Positions 1 through 10,604 of a stretch of DNA of 64,000 nt are shown here, piece by piece. How positions within the stretch are numbered: position 1 is the first letter of the stretch; each line of letters begins with the position of its first letter. The notes below the pieces were generated by a model that did no database searches, was not told the DNA's origin, and worked only from the letters and a program-made list of their open reading frames with translations. This DNA comes from Thermococcus celer Vu 13 = JCM 8558 (lineage in GTDB: Archaea > Methanobacteriota_B > Thermococci > Thermococcales > Thermococcaceae): positions 1,723,092 to 1,787,091 of the forward strand of contig NZ_CP014854.1 in NCBI RefSeq assembly GCF_002214365.1, written 5' to 3'. A program made the position numbers and the translations under genes.

Positions 1-1336
<1,336 letters not shown>

Positions 1337-1404
1337 AGTCTCTCCCCCAGAAATTATATCCCCCAGAGTTTTTATACTTTGTCTCGAAAAAGGAAAAGAA
1401 GGGA

Positions 1405-1773
1405 TCACTCTCGATATTCGTCGAGGAGCCGTATTATCTCCTCGGCCTCCTCTCTGGTGGGCATGTAATCCTCCTTGCTGAAGATCACCCGTATGTCAAA
1501 GTAATCCTCGGGCATGAGGTCAACGAGCTTCGCGGCGAGCCGCTCGTCCATCCACTCGAAGAGTTCCACGAGCTTTCCCTTCAGCTCAACCGCCTGCTCT
1601 GGTTTAAGCCTGGCGAAGCGCTCGGCGTGCTCGAGGCTAACCCTGGCCTCGTAAAACATTGGCTCCTCGGGGTTCTCCTCCATGCCCTCGGCCCTGCGCC
1701 TTTCGAGGAGCTCCCGGGTCTCGGCTATGGTAATGTACCGCTCCTCGAGCTTCTTCCTCCCTATCATGCTCAT
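1405..1773 (-). CDS. rpo4: DNA-directed RNA polymerase subunit Rpo4 (RpoF)
   Basis: Archaeal homologue of eukaryotic Rpb4. With Rpo7 it forms the RNA polymerase stalk that assists open-complex formation and binds nascent RNA. The 122-aa acidic protein begins (M)[23 protein letters not shown], split here as the conserved N-terminal tip-association segment and the following helix. The C-terminal half (about residues 55-115) is the helical HRDC-like domain, with [16 protein letters not shown] in its second part. The first ATG (1773) overlaps the L21e stop as ATGA; a second ATG at 1767 is nearly as good and gives the start seen in close relatives. It is translated from the same transcript as rpl21e. 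Confidence 0.95.
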   Translation of the reverse strand: MSMIGRKKLEERYITIAETRELLERRRAEGMEENPEEPMFYEARVSLEHAERFARLKPEQAVELKGKLVELFEWMDERLAAKLVDLMPEDYFDIRVIFSKEDYMPTREEAEEIIRLLDEYRE

Positions 1774-2066
1774 CCCTTCTGGGCCCTGAGGTGAACCGGG
1801 TGGATGAAGAAGGTCTTAACCTTCCCGCCGTCCTTAACCTGGACGACGTAGGCGTCGCCGCGCTTTCCGACGACCGTTCCGGTTCTCCCGTGGAACCTCG
1901 GGTCGGGCATCCCCCTGTGGTAGCTCGGCTCGATGACTATGTGGACCCTCTGCCCGACTTCAAACTCCTGAAGGAAGCGGGTGAGCGGTGGGAGTCCCCT
2001 CCTTCTGGGGCCCTTGCTGAGCTTCCCCCGGGTCTTTCTCTTAAAGCTGTGGGCTTTTTTGACCAT
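1770..2066 (-). CDS. rpl21e: 50S ribosomal protein L21e
   Basis: Archaeal/eukaryotic large-subunit protein, 98 aa, very basic at the N-terminus ([18 protein letters not shown]). The SH3-like core contains [17 protein letters not shown] and the conserved [16 protein letters not shown] motif. Length and motifs match the family end to end. GAGGTGGTG precedes the ATG at 2066. The stop overlaps the rpo4 start, a gene order common in Thermococcales. A TATA box at 2190-2199 would give a roughly 100-nt leader, so expression may be at least partly independent of pus10 upstream. Confidence 0.97.
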   Translation of the reverse strand: MVKKAHSFKRKTRGKLSKGPRRRGLPPLTRFLQEFEVGQRVHIVIEPSYHRGMPDPRFHGRTGTVVGKRGDAYVVQVKDGGKVKTFFIHPVHLRAQKG

Positions 2067-2188
2067 TCACACCACCTCACGAACTCTTATCCATCGCACG
2101 GGCACACGAAGGCGTATTCGGCCTTTTCAAACCTTTTCGGCGTATCAGCTAAGCCCTTTATGGCTCCGCTATCCAGTCGGGGAAAACC

Positions 2189-2200
2189 GTTTATAAAGTT
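2189..2200 (-). promoter_or_regulatory. TATA box upstream of rpl21e operon
   Basis: The minus-strand reading ACTTTATAAA lies immediately downstream of the pus10 stop codon. It would start transcription near 2168, leaving a leader of about 100 nt ahead of the L21e ATG at 2066, long for this genome. Seen by eye only. Confidence 0.45.
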
Positions 2201-2201
2201 T

Positions 2202-3362
2202 TCAGTCGTCGAGGATGTTCAGCACGTCGAGCCTCTCGCACCAGGCGGGCTTTCCAAGTAACTCGCTCACCGATGGACTCGTGCGCCCCCTATCGCCGGA
2301 CACCAACTCCTTGATGTAGAGGCCGCCGTCGGTGACGAGCCTGAGCTCGAAGTGCCTCCCATCGAGCCATCTCGCCTCGGCCTCGTGAACCTTTTTGATT
2401 CTGATCCTGTCTGCCCGCGCCTTCCTCACGCGCCAGGGGGTCCTCTGGTGGATCTCAATGCCCCTGAGCCTCTCCGCCACCTCCCGCGCTTCCTCCGGAG
2501 TAACGCCATCGTCGACGCGGACGAGGGCGAGGTACTCCTTGCGGTGGTTTCCAGTGAGAACCTCCTCGGCCTCCTTCGCCGAAACGAGGTGGAGGTTCAG
2601 AACCTCAACCCTTCCGCTCGCGTTTATCTCCTCCGCGATGGCGTTGAGATCAAGATTCCTGCGCCTCGGGCGTTTTATCTCAACGATGAAAGGCCGCCCG
2701 TTCCCGAGCATCCTGACATCAACATCCTCCCTCCCCGCCCCCTTGAAAACGCACTTTCCACCGGACGCCTTAGAAAACGGCCGGCAGACAATCGAGGCGA
2801 CGCTATCCTCAAAGTCCGGCAGAGGCGTTTGGGGAATGCCCCGAACAAGCTTTCTGTAACGACCGTAGATGTAGAGGGGGTTTATCTGGAGTTCAATTTT
2901 TCCGGAATAGGACTCCACGATGAAAACAACATCCGGATCCCGGGAGGTCTCCTTTCCAACCACTCTCCCAAAGGCCTTACCGAGCTCGCGGTTGAACTCC
3001 CGGTTTATCGGCTCGGCCGTTTCGATTCCGAACTCCCTCCAGAGGGTCTCTTCCTTTTCCCTCACCTCGGGCGGAAAACGGGAGCCGACGAGGAAGGTCT
3101 CGAACTCGATCCCGGAAGAAACGTTCTCCAGCTCCTCCACGAGCTCCGGGATTCTATCGAAGACGTTGCCGCAGAGCTCGCAGGTTTCGGGTTTCTCAAA
3201 GGGGGGCAACCCCTTAGCGGAGCGTTCCATGTTGAGGACGAAGCGTATCGCCTTCCCCCTCTCCCCGTTCGTGCCCCTTCCCAGTTTGGCGAAGAGCCTC
3301 CCCAGACAGTGGTCGCAGAGGTTGTTAGACTCCAGGATCTTCCCGGCGGTTTCGATTATCAT
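2202..3362 (-). CDS. pus10: tRNA pseudouridine synthase Pus10
   Basis: Archaeal Pus10 makes pseudouridine at position 54 and/or 55 of the tRNA T-loop, replacing bacterial TruB for that site. Seen here: a zinc-binding N-terminal THUMP-type region with CDHC (about residues 16-19 from this start) and CELC about 50 residues later, then the catalytic domain with REDVDVRMLGNGRPF, whose Asp is the expected nucleophile, and GRPFIVEIKRPRRR. Total about 386 aa, the family's usual length. An in-frame ATG at 3383 would add seven residues but lies upstream of the start site predicted from the TATA box at 3391-3400, so ATG 3362 is preferred. Divergent from the HTH/Zn-ribbon gene and apparently sharing its TATA box. 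Confidence 0.93.
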   Translation of the reverse strand: MIIETAGKILESNNLCDHCLGRLFAKLGRGTNGERGKAIRFVLNMERSAKGLPPFEKPETCELCGNVFDRIPELVEELENVSSGIEFETFLVGSRFPPEVREKEETLWREFGIETAEPINREFNRELGKAFGRVVGKETSRDPDVVFIVESYSGKIELQINPLYIYGRYRKLVRGIPQTPLPDFEDSVASIVCRPFSKASGGKCVFKGAGREDVDVRMLGNGRPFIVEIKRPRRRNLDLNAIAEEINASGRVEVLNLHLVSAKEAEEVLTGNHRKEYLALVRVDDGVTPEEAREVAERLRGIEIHQRTPWRVRKARADRIRIKKVHEAEARWLDGRHFELRLVTDGGLYIKELVSGDRGRTSPSVSELLGKPAWCERLDVLNILDD

Positions 3363-3389
3363 TCCCACACCCCGCGAGTTCATCCGCAG

Positions 3390-3400
3390 GATTTATATCC
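3390..3400. promoter_or_regulatory. TATA box shared by divergent pus10 and HTH/Zn-ribbon genes
   Basis: GATTTATATCC reads as a TATA element on both strands. Transcription about 26 bp to the right starts on the ATG at 3422 (leaderless). About 26 bp to the left it starts near 3369, a few bases before the pus10 ATG at 3362. No second TATA-like sequence is visible in the 59-bp gap. Confidence 0.5.
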
Positions 3401-3421
3401 CCCAATTCAGACCTTCCCGCG

Positions 3422-3715
3422 ATGATGACTCGAAGGGCGAGGATAATAAAGCTTTTGGAGGAGAGGGACTACTCCCCGGCCGAGCTCTCCATGGCCCTCG
3501 GGCTGAGGGGAAGGGGGGCGAAGAAGGTAATCCTCGAGGACCTCAGGGCGATTCAGAGAACGCTAAAGCGCGAGGGAAAGGTGCTCCTCATAAAGCCGGC
3601 CGAGTGCAGGAAGTGCGGCTTCGTCTTTAAGCCCGAAATTAAAATCCCAACGCGCTGTCCGAGGTGCAAGTCGGAGTGGATAGAGGAGCCGAGGTTTAAG
3701 ATAGAGGTCAGGTAA
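3422..3715 (+). CDS. Predicted transcriptional regulator, winged HTH fused to zinc ribbon
   Basis: A 97-aa two-domain protein typical of Archaea. Residues about 1-55 form a helix-turn-helix (RARIIKLLEERDYSPAEL, then KKVILEDLRAIQRTL), and residues about 60-90 a C4 zinc ribbon with CRKCGF and CPRCKS. This is the layout of the COG3357-type predicted regulators. The target is unknown. Start ATG 3422 lies about 26 bp from the TATA centre, so the transcript is probably leaderless. Its divergent partner is pus10. A small inverted repeat (TTGTC-ATTTA-GACAA) follows the stop codon at 3717-3731 and may help end transcription. Confidence 0.85.
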   Translation: MMTRRARIIKLLEERDYSPAELSMALGLRGRGAKKVILEDLRAIQRTLKREGKVLLIKPAECRKCGFVFKPEIKIPTRCPRCKSEWIEEPRFKIEVR

Positions 3716-3776
3716 TTGTCATTTAGACAAGAATCACGTGGAATTTCGGCCTGATTTCGTCGTTCATCCAGCCCGA

Positions 3777-3788
3777 AGGTTTATATTG
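3777..3788 (+). promoter_or_regulatory. TATA box of gatDE
   Basis: AGGTTTATATTG is placed so that transcription would start near 3810. This is followed by the strong ribosome binding site GGAGGGAGGG and the gatD ATG at 3820. Confidence 0.6.
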
Positions 3789-3819
3789 AGGCGTTCACAC
3801 TATTCCCGGAGGGAGGGCC

Positions 3820-5139
3820 ATGCGCAAAGTTGAGAGGTTTATGAGGGAAAGAAACCTCGAGGTCGGAGACTACGTCCGGATAATTGAAAAGGAGAACGGA
3901 AATGTGAGCGTTTACGAGGGTATCGTAATGAACCCCTACGAGCTCTCCAGCGGCGAGACGCTCACGCTGAAGCTTGACAACGGTTACAACATCGGGATAC
4001 TTGTCGACCAGATAGCGTCCGTCGAGATCCTGAAGAAGGCCGCCCCCAGGGGGGAGGTGGAGTTCGAGGAGGTCTTTCCGAAGAGGCCGAACCTCCCGAA
4101 CGTCGCGATAATTGGAACCGGGGGGACCATAGCGAGCAGGATTGACTACAAAACCGGTGCGGTTCACGCGGCCTTCACGGCCGAGGAGCTCGCCAAGGCC
4201 GTTCCGGAGATATTCGATATAGCGAACGTAACGCCGAAGCTCCTCTTCAACATCATGAGCGAGGACATGCGGCCGGAGTACTGGGCCAGGATAGCCCACG
4301 AAGTGGCTAAAATGCTCAACGGCGGCGAGGACGGGGTTGTGATAGCTCACGGGACGGACACGATGGCCTACACTGCCTCGGCACTTGCCTTCATGCTCCG
4401 CGACCTCGGAAAGCCGGTCATCCTCGTCGGCTCCCAGAGGAGTTCCGACAGGCCGAGCAGTGACGCGGCCATGAACCTCATCTGCTCGGTCAAGATGGCG
4501 ACCGCCGATTTCGGAGAGGTTGCCATAGTGATGCACGGCGAGACCGGCGACACCTACTGCCTTGCCCACCGCGGAACGAAGGCGAGGAAGATGCACACGA
4601 GCAGGAGGGACGCCTTCAGGAGCATAAACGACGTTCCCATAGCGAGGATATGGCCGAAAGGTGAGATCGAGTTCCTGAGGGACGATTACAGGAGGAGAAC
4701 CGGCGATGAGGTCTGGGTGGACGACAAAATGGAGGAGAGGGTCGCCCTCGTCAAGGCCTTCCCGGGGATTCAGCCCGAGGTCATCGACTTCTTCGTCGAT
4801 AATGGTTACAGGGGACTCGTCATAGAGGGCACTGGACTGGGTCACGTGCCGAATTACCTCATAGACTCAATAAAACGGGCCACGGAGGAGGGCGTCGCCG
4901 TCTGCATGACGAGCCAGTGCCTCTACGGTCGCGTTAACCTCAACGTTTACTCCACGGGGAGGAGGCTCCTGAAGGCGGGAGTGATACCCTGCGAGGACAT
5001 GCTACCCGAGACCGCCTACGTTAAGCTGATGTGGGTCCTCGGACACACGGATGACCCGGAGGAAGTGCGCGGGATGATGCTGACGAACTACGCGGGCGAG
5101 ATAACCCCCTACACAAGGTTTGACACCTTCCTGAGGTGA
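3820..5139 (+). CDS. gatD: Glutamyl-tRNA(Gln) amidotransferase subunit D
   Basis: GatD is the glutaminase/asparaginase-like subunit of the archaeal GatDE complex. It releases ammonia from an amide donor for conversion of Glu-tRNA(Gln) to Gln-tRNA(Gln). The 439-aa protein has an N-terminal beta barrel (about residues 1-75), then an L-asparaginase fold. [10 protein letters not shown] (about 98-107) carries the nucleophilic Thr, [11 protein letters not shown] carries the Thr-Asp pair, and [17 protein letters not shown] follows. All expected catalytic residues are present. ATG 3820 has a strong GGAGGG site. It overlaps gatE by the TGATG arrangement, so the two subunits are translationally coupled. 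Confidence 0.97.
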   Translation: MRKVERFMRERNLEVGDYVRIIEKENGNVSVYEGIVMNPYELSSGETLTLKLDNGYNIGILVDQIASVEILKKAAPRGEVEFEEVFPKRPNLPNVAIIGTGGTIASRIDYKTGAVHAAFTAEELAKAVPEIFDIANVTPKLLFNIMSEDMRPEYWARIAHEVAKMLNGGEDGVVIAHGTDTMAYTASALAFMLRDLGKPVILVGSQRSSDRPSSDAAMNLICSVKMATADFGEVAIVMHGETGDTYCLAHRGTKARKMHTSRRDAFRSINDVPIARIWPKGEIEFLRDDYRRRTGDEVWVDDKMEERVALVKAFPGIQPEVIDFFVDNGYRGLVIEGTGLGHVPNYLIDSIKRATEEGVAVCMTSQCLYGRVNLNVYSTGRRLLKAGVIPCEDMLPETAYVKLMWVLGHTDDPEEVRGMMLTNYAGEITPYTRFDTFLR

Positions 5140-7028
5140 TGACGGTGGCGTACGATTACAAAAAACTCGGACTCAAAGTTGGGCTTGAGATACACAGGCA
5201 GCTGAACACGAAGAAGCTCTTCTCACCCGTTCCGAGCGAGCTGAGCGACGAGGTTCACTTCACCTTCAGGAGGAGGTTAAGGCCGACGATAAGCGAGCTC
5301 GGGGAGATAGACCCCGCGGCGCTCGAGGAGTTCAAGAAGGGGAAGAGCTACATCTACGAGGGGAACTACGAGCTCACGGACCTCGTTTACATGGACGAGG
5401 AGCCACCCCACGCCCCCGACGAGGAGGCCCTTCGCGTCTCCCTCCAGATAAGCTACCTCCTCAACGCAACTCCCGTCGACGAGGTTCACTTCATGCGCAA
5501 GATAGTCATAGACGGCTCCAACGTCTCGGGCTTCCAGAGGACGGCGATAGTGGCCATGAACGGAAGGGTCGATACGCCATGGGGGAGCGTTGGCATACCC
5601 ACGATATGCCTCGAGGAGGACGCGTGCAGGATCGTCGAGCGGAAGGAGAGGGAAGTAATCTACCGCCTCGACCGCCTCGGAATCCCGCTGGTGGAGATAT
5701 CGACGACCCCCGATATACACCACCCGGAGCAGGCGAGGGCCGTCGCGAAGTACATCGGCGACGCTCTGAGGGCTACGAGGAAGGTGAAGCGCGGCCTCGG
5801 AACCATCAGGCAGGACCTCAACGTCTCGATCAAGGGCGGGGCGAGGGTCGAGATAAAGGGAGTTCAGGAGCTTGACATGATTCCCCTTATCATCGAGCGT
5901 GAGGTTCAGAGGCAGCTGAGTCTCCTTGAGATCAGGGACGAGCTGAGGAGAAGGGGCGTTAAAGCCGGAGATCTGAAGGAGGAGTTCCACGACGTCACGG
6001 AGGTCTTCAAAGAGACCGGCTCGAAGATAGTGGCGAGGGCGATAAAGAAGGGTGGAAAGGTCCTCGCCGTCAGGCTTCCGGGGTTCAGGGGACTCATCGG
6101 GAAGGAGATACAGCCCGGCAGGAGACTCGGCACGGAGATGGCCGACAGGGCCAGGAAGTACGTGGGAGGTATCTTCCACATCGATGAATTACCGAATTAT
6201 GGAATCACCGAATTAGAGGTTAACGCCCTTATTGAAAAACTTAACCTCGGCGAAGAAGACGCCTTCGTCCTCGTGGCCGCGGAGGAGGAGACTGCCAGGA
6301 AGGCCCTCAAAGAGGTTCTCCGGAGGGCAAAGGAAGCGCTTGATGGCGTCCCGGAGGAGACGAGGAGGGCCCTGCCCGACGGAAACACCCAGTACATGCG
6401 TCCGCTCCCTGGGAAGGCCAGGATGTACCCGGAGACGGACATACCGCCGATACTCGTAACCCCTGAGATGAAGGAGGAGATACTGAAGAGCCTGCCGGAG
6501 CTCCCGCAGGAGCGCGTTGAGCGCTACGTGAAGGAGTACGGGATAGACAGGAGCCTGGCCGAGACCCTCGTCAACGACGAGCGCGATGAGTTGTTCGAGG
6601 AGCTCATTGCGAAGGGCGTCAAACCGTCCCTCGCCGCCTCGATCCTCGTCGTAGTCCTCAAGGGCCTCAAGAAGGAGGTTCCCATCGAGAAAATCAGCGA
6701 TGAGCACATCAGGGAGGCCTTCGACCTCTACCTCGGCGGGAAGATAGCCAAGGAGGCCTTCGAGGAGATATTCAGGGAGCTCGCACTGAACCCGGAGAAG
6801 AGCGCCGCCCGGGTGGCCGAGGAGAGGGGTCTAACGCTCCTGGACGAGGAGGAGGTAGAGAGGATAATAGACGAGGTGGTCCGGGCGAACATCGATGTCA
6901 TAAAGGCAAAGGGAATGGGAGCCATGGGCATGGTGATGGGCAGGGCCATGGCGAGGCTCCGCGGAAGGGCGGACGGAAAGCTCGTCAGCTCGCTCGTGAG
7001 GAGGAAGATTCAGGAGATAGCCTCCTGA
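5139..7028 (+). CDS. gatE: Glutamyl-tRNA(Gln) amidotransferase subunit E
   Basis: GatE is the kinase/amidotransferase subunit of the archaeal tRNA-dependent Gln pathway. It phosphorylates the glutamate of misacylated Glu-tRNA(Gln) and accepts ammonia from GatD. About 629 aa: a GatB-like cradle domain ([16 protein letters not shown] near residues 9-25, then [21 protein letters not shown]), the insert domain characteristic of GatE with [20 protein letters not shown], and the C-terminal helical and YqeY-like tail ([32 protein letters not shown]). ATG 5139 overlaps the gatD stop; a GTG at 5136 is an alternative in-frame start. Confidence 0.97.
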   Translation: MTVAYDYKKLGLKVGLEIHRQLNTKKLFSPVPSELSDEVHFTFRRRLRPTISELGEIDPAALEEFKKGKSYIYEGNYELTDLVYMDEEPPHAPDEEALRVSLQISYLLNATPVDEVHFMRKIVIDGSNVSGFQRTAIVAMNGRVDTPWGSVGIPTICLEEDACRIVERKEREVIYRLDRLGIPLVEISTTPDIHHPEQARAVAKYIGDALRATRKVKRGLGTIRQDLNVSIKGGARVEIKGVQELDMIPLIIEREVQRQLSLLEIRDELRRRGVKAGDLKEEFHDVTEVFKETGSKIVARAIKKGGKVLAVRLPGFRGLIGKEIQPGRRLGTEMADRARKYVGGIFHIDELPNYGITELEVNALIEKLNLGEEDAFVLVAAEEETARKALKEVLRRAKEALDGVPEETRRALPDGNTQYMRPLPGKARMYPETDIPPILVTPEMKEEILKSLPELPQERVERYVKEYGIDRSLAETLVNDERDELFEELIAKGVKPSLAASILVVVLKGLKKEVPIEKISDEHIREAFDLYLGGKIAKEAFEEIFRELALNPEKSAARVAEERGLTLLDEEEVERIIDEVVRANIDVIKAKGMGAMGMVMGRAMARLRGRADGKLVSSLVRRKIQEIAS

Positions 7029-7042
7029 GCCCCTTCTTTTCT

Positions 7043-7335
7043 TTGAACCTGACCTTCAAGGGGTGGAAGAAAGACGGGTTGAGGGAGCTCCTCAGACTCA
7101 TCGGGGAGGGAAAGGTGAGCGGTGTGAGGCACAAACACCGCTCGGCCCTTAATTTCTTGATAAGCATTGCGGGTGGGTTCTTCCTCTCGGTGGCTACCTG
7201 ATGGGATCCCTACTTACCGTGGCCTTCGCCGTGCTCCTCTACCTGATCCTCGATTACCCGTTCTCCCTGCTCTACTTCAGGGGCGTGAAGGTCGTTTCAA
7301 GTCCTAAGAAGGAGAGGAAGGGGTTTAGGGGTTAA
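7043..7335 (+). pseudogene. Degraded small membrane-protein gene with frameshift
   Basis: No intact ORF fills the gap between gatE and hmgA, but two overlapping frames together read like one protein. The first encodes GWKKDGLRELLRLIGEGK...LNFLISIAGGFFLSV and stops at a TGA near 7200. The second, one base shifted, continues GYLMGSLLTVAFAVLLYL then DYPFSLLYFRG and ends at TAA 7333-7335. The result is a soluble N-terminal stretch followed by one or two membrane helices. No good ATG or ribosome binding site precedes it; only a TTG at 7043. I read it as a decayed gene or remnant of unknown family; coincidental codon-like composition remains possible. Confidence 0.4.
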
Positions 7336-7350
7336 AAACAAGAACCGGAA

Positions 7351-8577
7351 CTAACGCCCCAGCGCCGCGTGGGCCTTGGCCAGGTGCTTGGCCGCTATCG
7401 CCGCTAAAAGCGAGAGCTCCCCCGCCAGAACCGCACCCGCCACTATCTCCGCGAACTTCCTGGCGTTCGTTCCCGGTGGATCCCCGCCACCGGCGACGCC
7501 CATTATGCTGAGTGCTTCCCTCTGCGTTGGAACCCGCGTTCCACCTCCCACCGTCCCTATCTCGAGGCTCGGCATGGTGACGCTGATGTAGAGGTCCCCC
7601 TCGGGGGTAACCTCGGCGAGGGTTATCCCGTGCGAGCCCTCCGTGATCTGCGCCTCGTCCTGACCCGTGGCGAGGAAGATGGCGCCGACTACGTTCCCGA
7701 AGTGGGCGTTGAAGCCGTAGCTTCCGGCCTGGGCCGAACCAACGAGGTTCTTCCTGTAGTTGACCTCCGCTATCAGCTCAGGCGTCGTCTTCAGCTTCTC
7801 CTCAACTATCTCCCTCGGAATCACGGCCTCGGCGATGATGCTCTTTCCCCTTCCGTTGATGAAGTTCATGGCGTTGGGCTTCTTGTCGACGCAGAGGTTG
7901 CCGGAGAGCGCGAGGTACTTAACGTCCGGGAACTCCTCCTCGATGACCTTCATTATCTCCTCGCTCGAGATGGTTACCATGTTCATGCCCATCGCGTCCC
8001 CCGTCTCGAACTCGAAGCGCAGGTAGAGGTTGTTGCCGACGATGTAGGGCTTGACGCCCCTGAGCTTCCCATGTCTCGTCACTTTTCTAACGGCCTTCTC
8101 CTGGAGGTAGTCGAGGTTGGCTTTGACCCACTCCGCGACCTCCCTCGCCCTCCTCGCGTCGGGGCACTTGAGGAGAGGTGCGCGGGTCATCTTGTCGTCT
8201 ATGAGGGTTGTCTTAACGCCCCCTGCCGCCGTTAAAGCTGAGCAGCCACGGTTGACGCTCGCGACGAGCGCCCCCTCCGTGGTCGCGAGGGGAACGTAGA
8301 ACTCGCCCTTCGCGTACTCCCCGTTGATCCTGAGCGGGCCCGCGACGCCCATGGGTATCTGGACGACGCCTATCATGTTCTCGATGTTCTTGCCTATCAG
8401 CCTGTTCGGGTCGATGGAGTAGTGGCCGATGTTCTCGAGGCTCACGCCGAGCTTCTTCTCGAGCGCTTTCCTCCTTATTTCAGTGGCGAGTTTTTTGTCG
8501 CCGTTAGTGTACTTCTCGACCTGATGGAGCTTTATCTCCCCGTTCGCTACCTTATCCACGATCTCTTCCACGTTCAT
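7351..8577 (-). CDS. hmgA: 3-hydroxy-3-methylglutaryl-CoA reductase (class I)
   Basis: NADPH-dependent enzyme converting HMG-CoA to mevalonate, the committed step of archaeal isoprenoid lipid synthesis. The 408-aa protein has the class I motifs in order: ENMIGVVQIPMGVAGPL (about residues 67-83), TTEGALVASVNRGC, DAMGMNMVT, KKPNAMNFINGRGK and TGQDEAQITEGSH, plus GTVGGGTRVPTQ near the C-terminus. The catalytic Glu, Lys and Asp regions are all present. Start ATG 8577 follows GGGGGTG. The gene begins 16 bp after the MinD-like ATPase gene on the same strand and is probably co-transcribed with it; the functional link between the two is not obvious. Confidence 0.97.
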   Translation of the reverse strand: MNVEEIVDKVANGEIKLHQVEKYTNGDKKLATEIRRKALEKKLGVSLENIGHYSIDPNRLIGKNIENMIGVVQIPMGVAGPLRINGEYAKGEFYVPLATTEGALVASVNRGCSALTAAGGVKTTLIDDKMTRAPLLKCPDARRAREVAEWVKANLDYLQEKAVRKVTRHGKLRGVKPYIVGNNLYLRFEFETGDAMGMNMVTISSEEIMKVIEEEFPDVKYLALSGNLCVDKKPNAMNFINGRGKSIIAEAVIPREIVEEKLKTTPELIAEVNYRKNLVGSAQAGSYGFNAHFGNVVGAIFLATGQDEAQITEGSHGITLAEVTPEGDLYISVTMPSLEIGTVGGGTRVPTQREALSIMGVAGGGDPPGTNARKFAEIVAGAVLAGELSLLAAIAAKHLAKAHAALGR

Positions 8578-8593
8578 GGAAACACCCCCAAAA

Positions 8594-9337
8594 TCAGCCG
8601 AATATCCACCCCTCGAGTACCTCCCCCGCTTCCTGAAACGCCATGGCCGCGTCGCTCTTCGGGGCGTACTTGATTATGGGGATCCCCGCGTTGATGGACT
8701 CGGGGACCCTGTAATCGAAGGGAACCCATCCGATGACCGGAACGTCCAGGTCATCCTCCACGGCGTTCGCTATTTTTTCAACGACGTCCGCGGACTCCCT
8801 AACCTTGTTCAGCACGACGCCGATGTTGAGGTTGTACCTCTCACCCAGGACCTTCAGCTTTTCGATCTCGTTTTCCACCATCGTCTCGAAGGAGTATATC
8901 GGTGAGCGCTCGATTTCAACAACTATGAGCTGGTAATTTGCAATCTCAAACGTCGGGAGGGTGTCGAAGGGTATTCCCGTTGGGGAATCCACGAAGATGA
9001 TCCCGAATTTGTATTTAAGCCCCTCCAGCAGGTCGACGAGCTTTTTGGGGGATATACCGAGAACGTCCTGGAGTCTGGTACTGCCCGGCATGACGTGGAC
9101 TCCCGTCTCGGGGTGTTTATATATGGCCCACTCGGGATCGATGTCGGGGTTCTTCAGAACGGAGTGGAGGGTGTACTTCACGGTGTCAAGGCCGAAGTGG
9201 AAGCCAAGATTCGGCAGGTACAGGTCCCCATCGACCGTCAGAACCCTGTACTCCCTCATCGCAAGGTACGTGCTGAGGTTCGCCGTTGTGGTCGTCTTTC
9301 CGGCGCCGCCCCTCCCCGTCACCACTATCACTGCCAT
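8594..9337 (-). CDS. MinD/ParA-like P-loop ATPase
   Basis: A 247-aa deviant-Walker ATPase. VTGRGGAGKTTTTANL near the N-terminus is the signature Walker A with its extra Lys/Gly context, YRVLTVDGDLYLPNLG carries the switch I Asp, and FVDSPTGIP is the Walker B/switch II Asp. Such proteins act in positioning, partitioning or metal-cluster delivery; Thermococcales have several paralogues and this one cannot be assigned a cargo. There is no obvious C-terminal amphipathic membrane-targeting helix beyond AMAFQEAGEVLEGWIFG. It is the first gene of a likely two-gene transcript with hmgA. A TATA-like ACCTTATATCTCC at 9374-9386 fits its start. Confidence 0.9.
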   Translation of the reverse strand: MAVIVVTGRGGAGKTTTTANLSTYLAMREYRVLTVDGDLYLPNLGFHFGLDTVKYTLHSVLKNPDIDPEWAIYKHPETGVHVMPGSTRLQDVLGISPKKLVDLLEGLKYKFGIIFVDSPTGIPFDTLPTFEIANYQLIVVEIERSPIYSFETMVENEIEKLKVLGERYNLNIGVVLNKVRESADVVEKIANAVEDDLDVPVIGWVPFDYRVPESINAGIPIIKYAPKSDAAMAFQEAGEVLEGWIFG

Positions 9338-9427
9338 CGCTGAACCACCTTACCTGTTTAAGTGCTCAAAAGGAGATATAAGGTTTCCGATGGATACGGG
9401 AAGTTTCGGCACATTAAAATCACAAAA

Positions 9428-9438
9428 GGTTTATATCG
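9428..9438 (+). promoter_or_regulatory. TATA box of tdh
   Basis: GGTTTATATCG predicts a start near 9460, shortly before AAGGAG and the ATG at 9482. This position argues against starts further upstream in the open frame. Confidence 0.55.
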
Positions 9439-9481
9439 TCCTCGTTTAGATAAGCATTGTAAGGTTAAGGAGATGATCCCC

Positions 9482-10534
9482 ATGGCCGAGAAGATGCCGG
9501 CAATTATGAAGACCAAACCGGCCTACGGTGCCGAGCTCGTTGAGGTTGATGTTCCGAAGCCCGGGCCCGGTGAGGTTCTCATCAAGGTCCTCGCAACCAG
9601 CATATGCGGAACCGACCTTCATATCTACGAGTGGAACGACTGGGCCAAGAGCAGAATAAAGCCCCCTCAGATAATGGGTCACGAAGTTGCAGGGGAGGTC
9701 ATCGAAGTCGGTCCCGGTGTCGATACGGTTGAGGTCGGTGATCACATAAGCGCCGAGACCCACATCGTCTGCGGCAAGTGCTACGCCTGCAGGCACAACC
9801 GCTACCACGTCTGCCAGAACACGAAGATATTCGGCGTCGACATGGACGGTGTCTTCGCCGAGTACGCCATAGTTCCCGCCCAGAACGCCTGGAAGAACCC
9901 CAAAGATATGAAGCCCGAGTACGCCACCCTCCAGGAGCCCCTCGGCAACGCGGTCGATACCGTCCTGGCAGGTCCGATAGCCGGGAGAAGCACCCTCATA
10001 ACCGGCGCAGGCCCGCTCGGACTCCTCGGCATAGCGGTCGCCAAGGCCTCCGGCGCTTACCCCGTCATCGTTAGCGAACCGAGCGAGTTCAGAAGGGAGC
10101 TGGCGAAGAAGGTCGGTGCGGACTACGTCGTCAACCCCTTCGAGGAGGACCCGGTCAAGTTCGTGATGGACGTCACCGATGGTGCCGGTGTCGAGGTGTT
10201 CCTCGAGTTCAGCGGCGCGCCGAAGGCCCTGGAGCAGGGACTCAAGGCCACGACCCCCGGCGGAAGGGTTTCCCTGCTCGGACTCTACCCGCGCGACGTC
10301 ACCCTCGACATGAACAACCTCGTGATATTCAAGGCCCTTGAGGTCCACGGCATAACCGGACGGCACCTCTGGGAGACCTGGTACACCGTCTCGAGCCTCA
10401 TCCAGAGTGGCAAGCTCAACCTCGACCCGGTAATCACCCACAGGTACAAAGGCTTCGACAGATTTGAGGAAGCCTTCGAGCTCATGCGCGCCGGCAAGAC
10501 AGGGAAGGTCGTCTTCTTCCCGCACAAGCGTTGA
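9482..10534 (+). CDS. tdh: L-threonine 3-dehydrogenase
   Basis: Zinc-dependent, NAD-linked medium-chain dehydrogenase that oxidises threonine to 2-amino-3-ketobutyrate, feeding glycine and acetyl-CoA formation. The protein from ATG 9482 is 350 aa, the usual length, and begins [19 protein letters not shown]. Catalytic-zinc residues lie in [12 protein letters not shown] and MGHEVAGEV. The structural-zinc cluster is [15 protein letters not shown]. The Rossmann motif is [17 protein letters not shown]. The open frame extends 40 codons further upstream, but the TATA box at 9428-9438 and AAGGAG at 9465-9470 place the start at 9482. Confidence 0.96.
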   Translation: MAEKMPAIMKTKPAYGAELVEVDVPKPGPGEVLIKVLATSICGTDLHIYEWNDWAKSRIKPPQIMGHEVAGEVIEVGPGVDTVEVGDHISAETHIVCGKCYACRHNRYHVCQNTKIFGVDMDGVFAEYAIVPAQNAWKNPKDMKPEYATLQEPLGNAVDTVLAGPIAGRSTLITGAGPLGLLGIAVAKASGAYPVIVSEPSEFRRELAKKVGADYVVNPFEEDPVKFVMDVTDGAGVEVFLEFSGAPKALEQGLKATTPGGRVSLLGLYPRDVTLDMNNLVIFKALEVHGITGRHLWETWYTVSSLIQSGKLNLDPVITHRYKGFDRFEEAFELMRAGKTGKVVFFPHKR

Positions 10535-10604
10535 TCAATTCCTTTCCCTTTTCCACCACAATTTTTAAGTAACTCTTCTCGAACTCACCCCGGGAGGTGA
10601 CCCC

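Noticed and set aside
3717-3731. TTGTC-ATTTA-GACAA as an operator
   Set aside because: Five-base arms immediately after a stop codon are too short to claim; mentioned only as a possible transcript-end hairpin.
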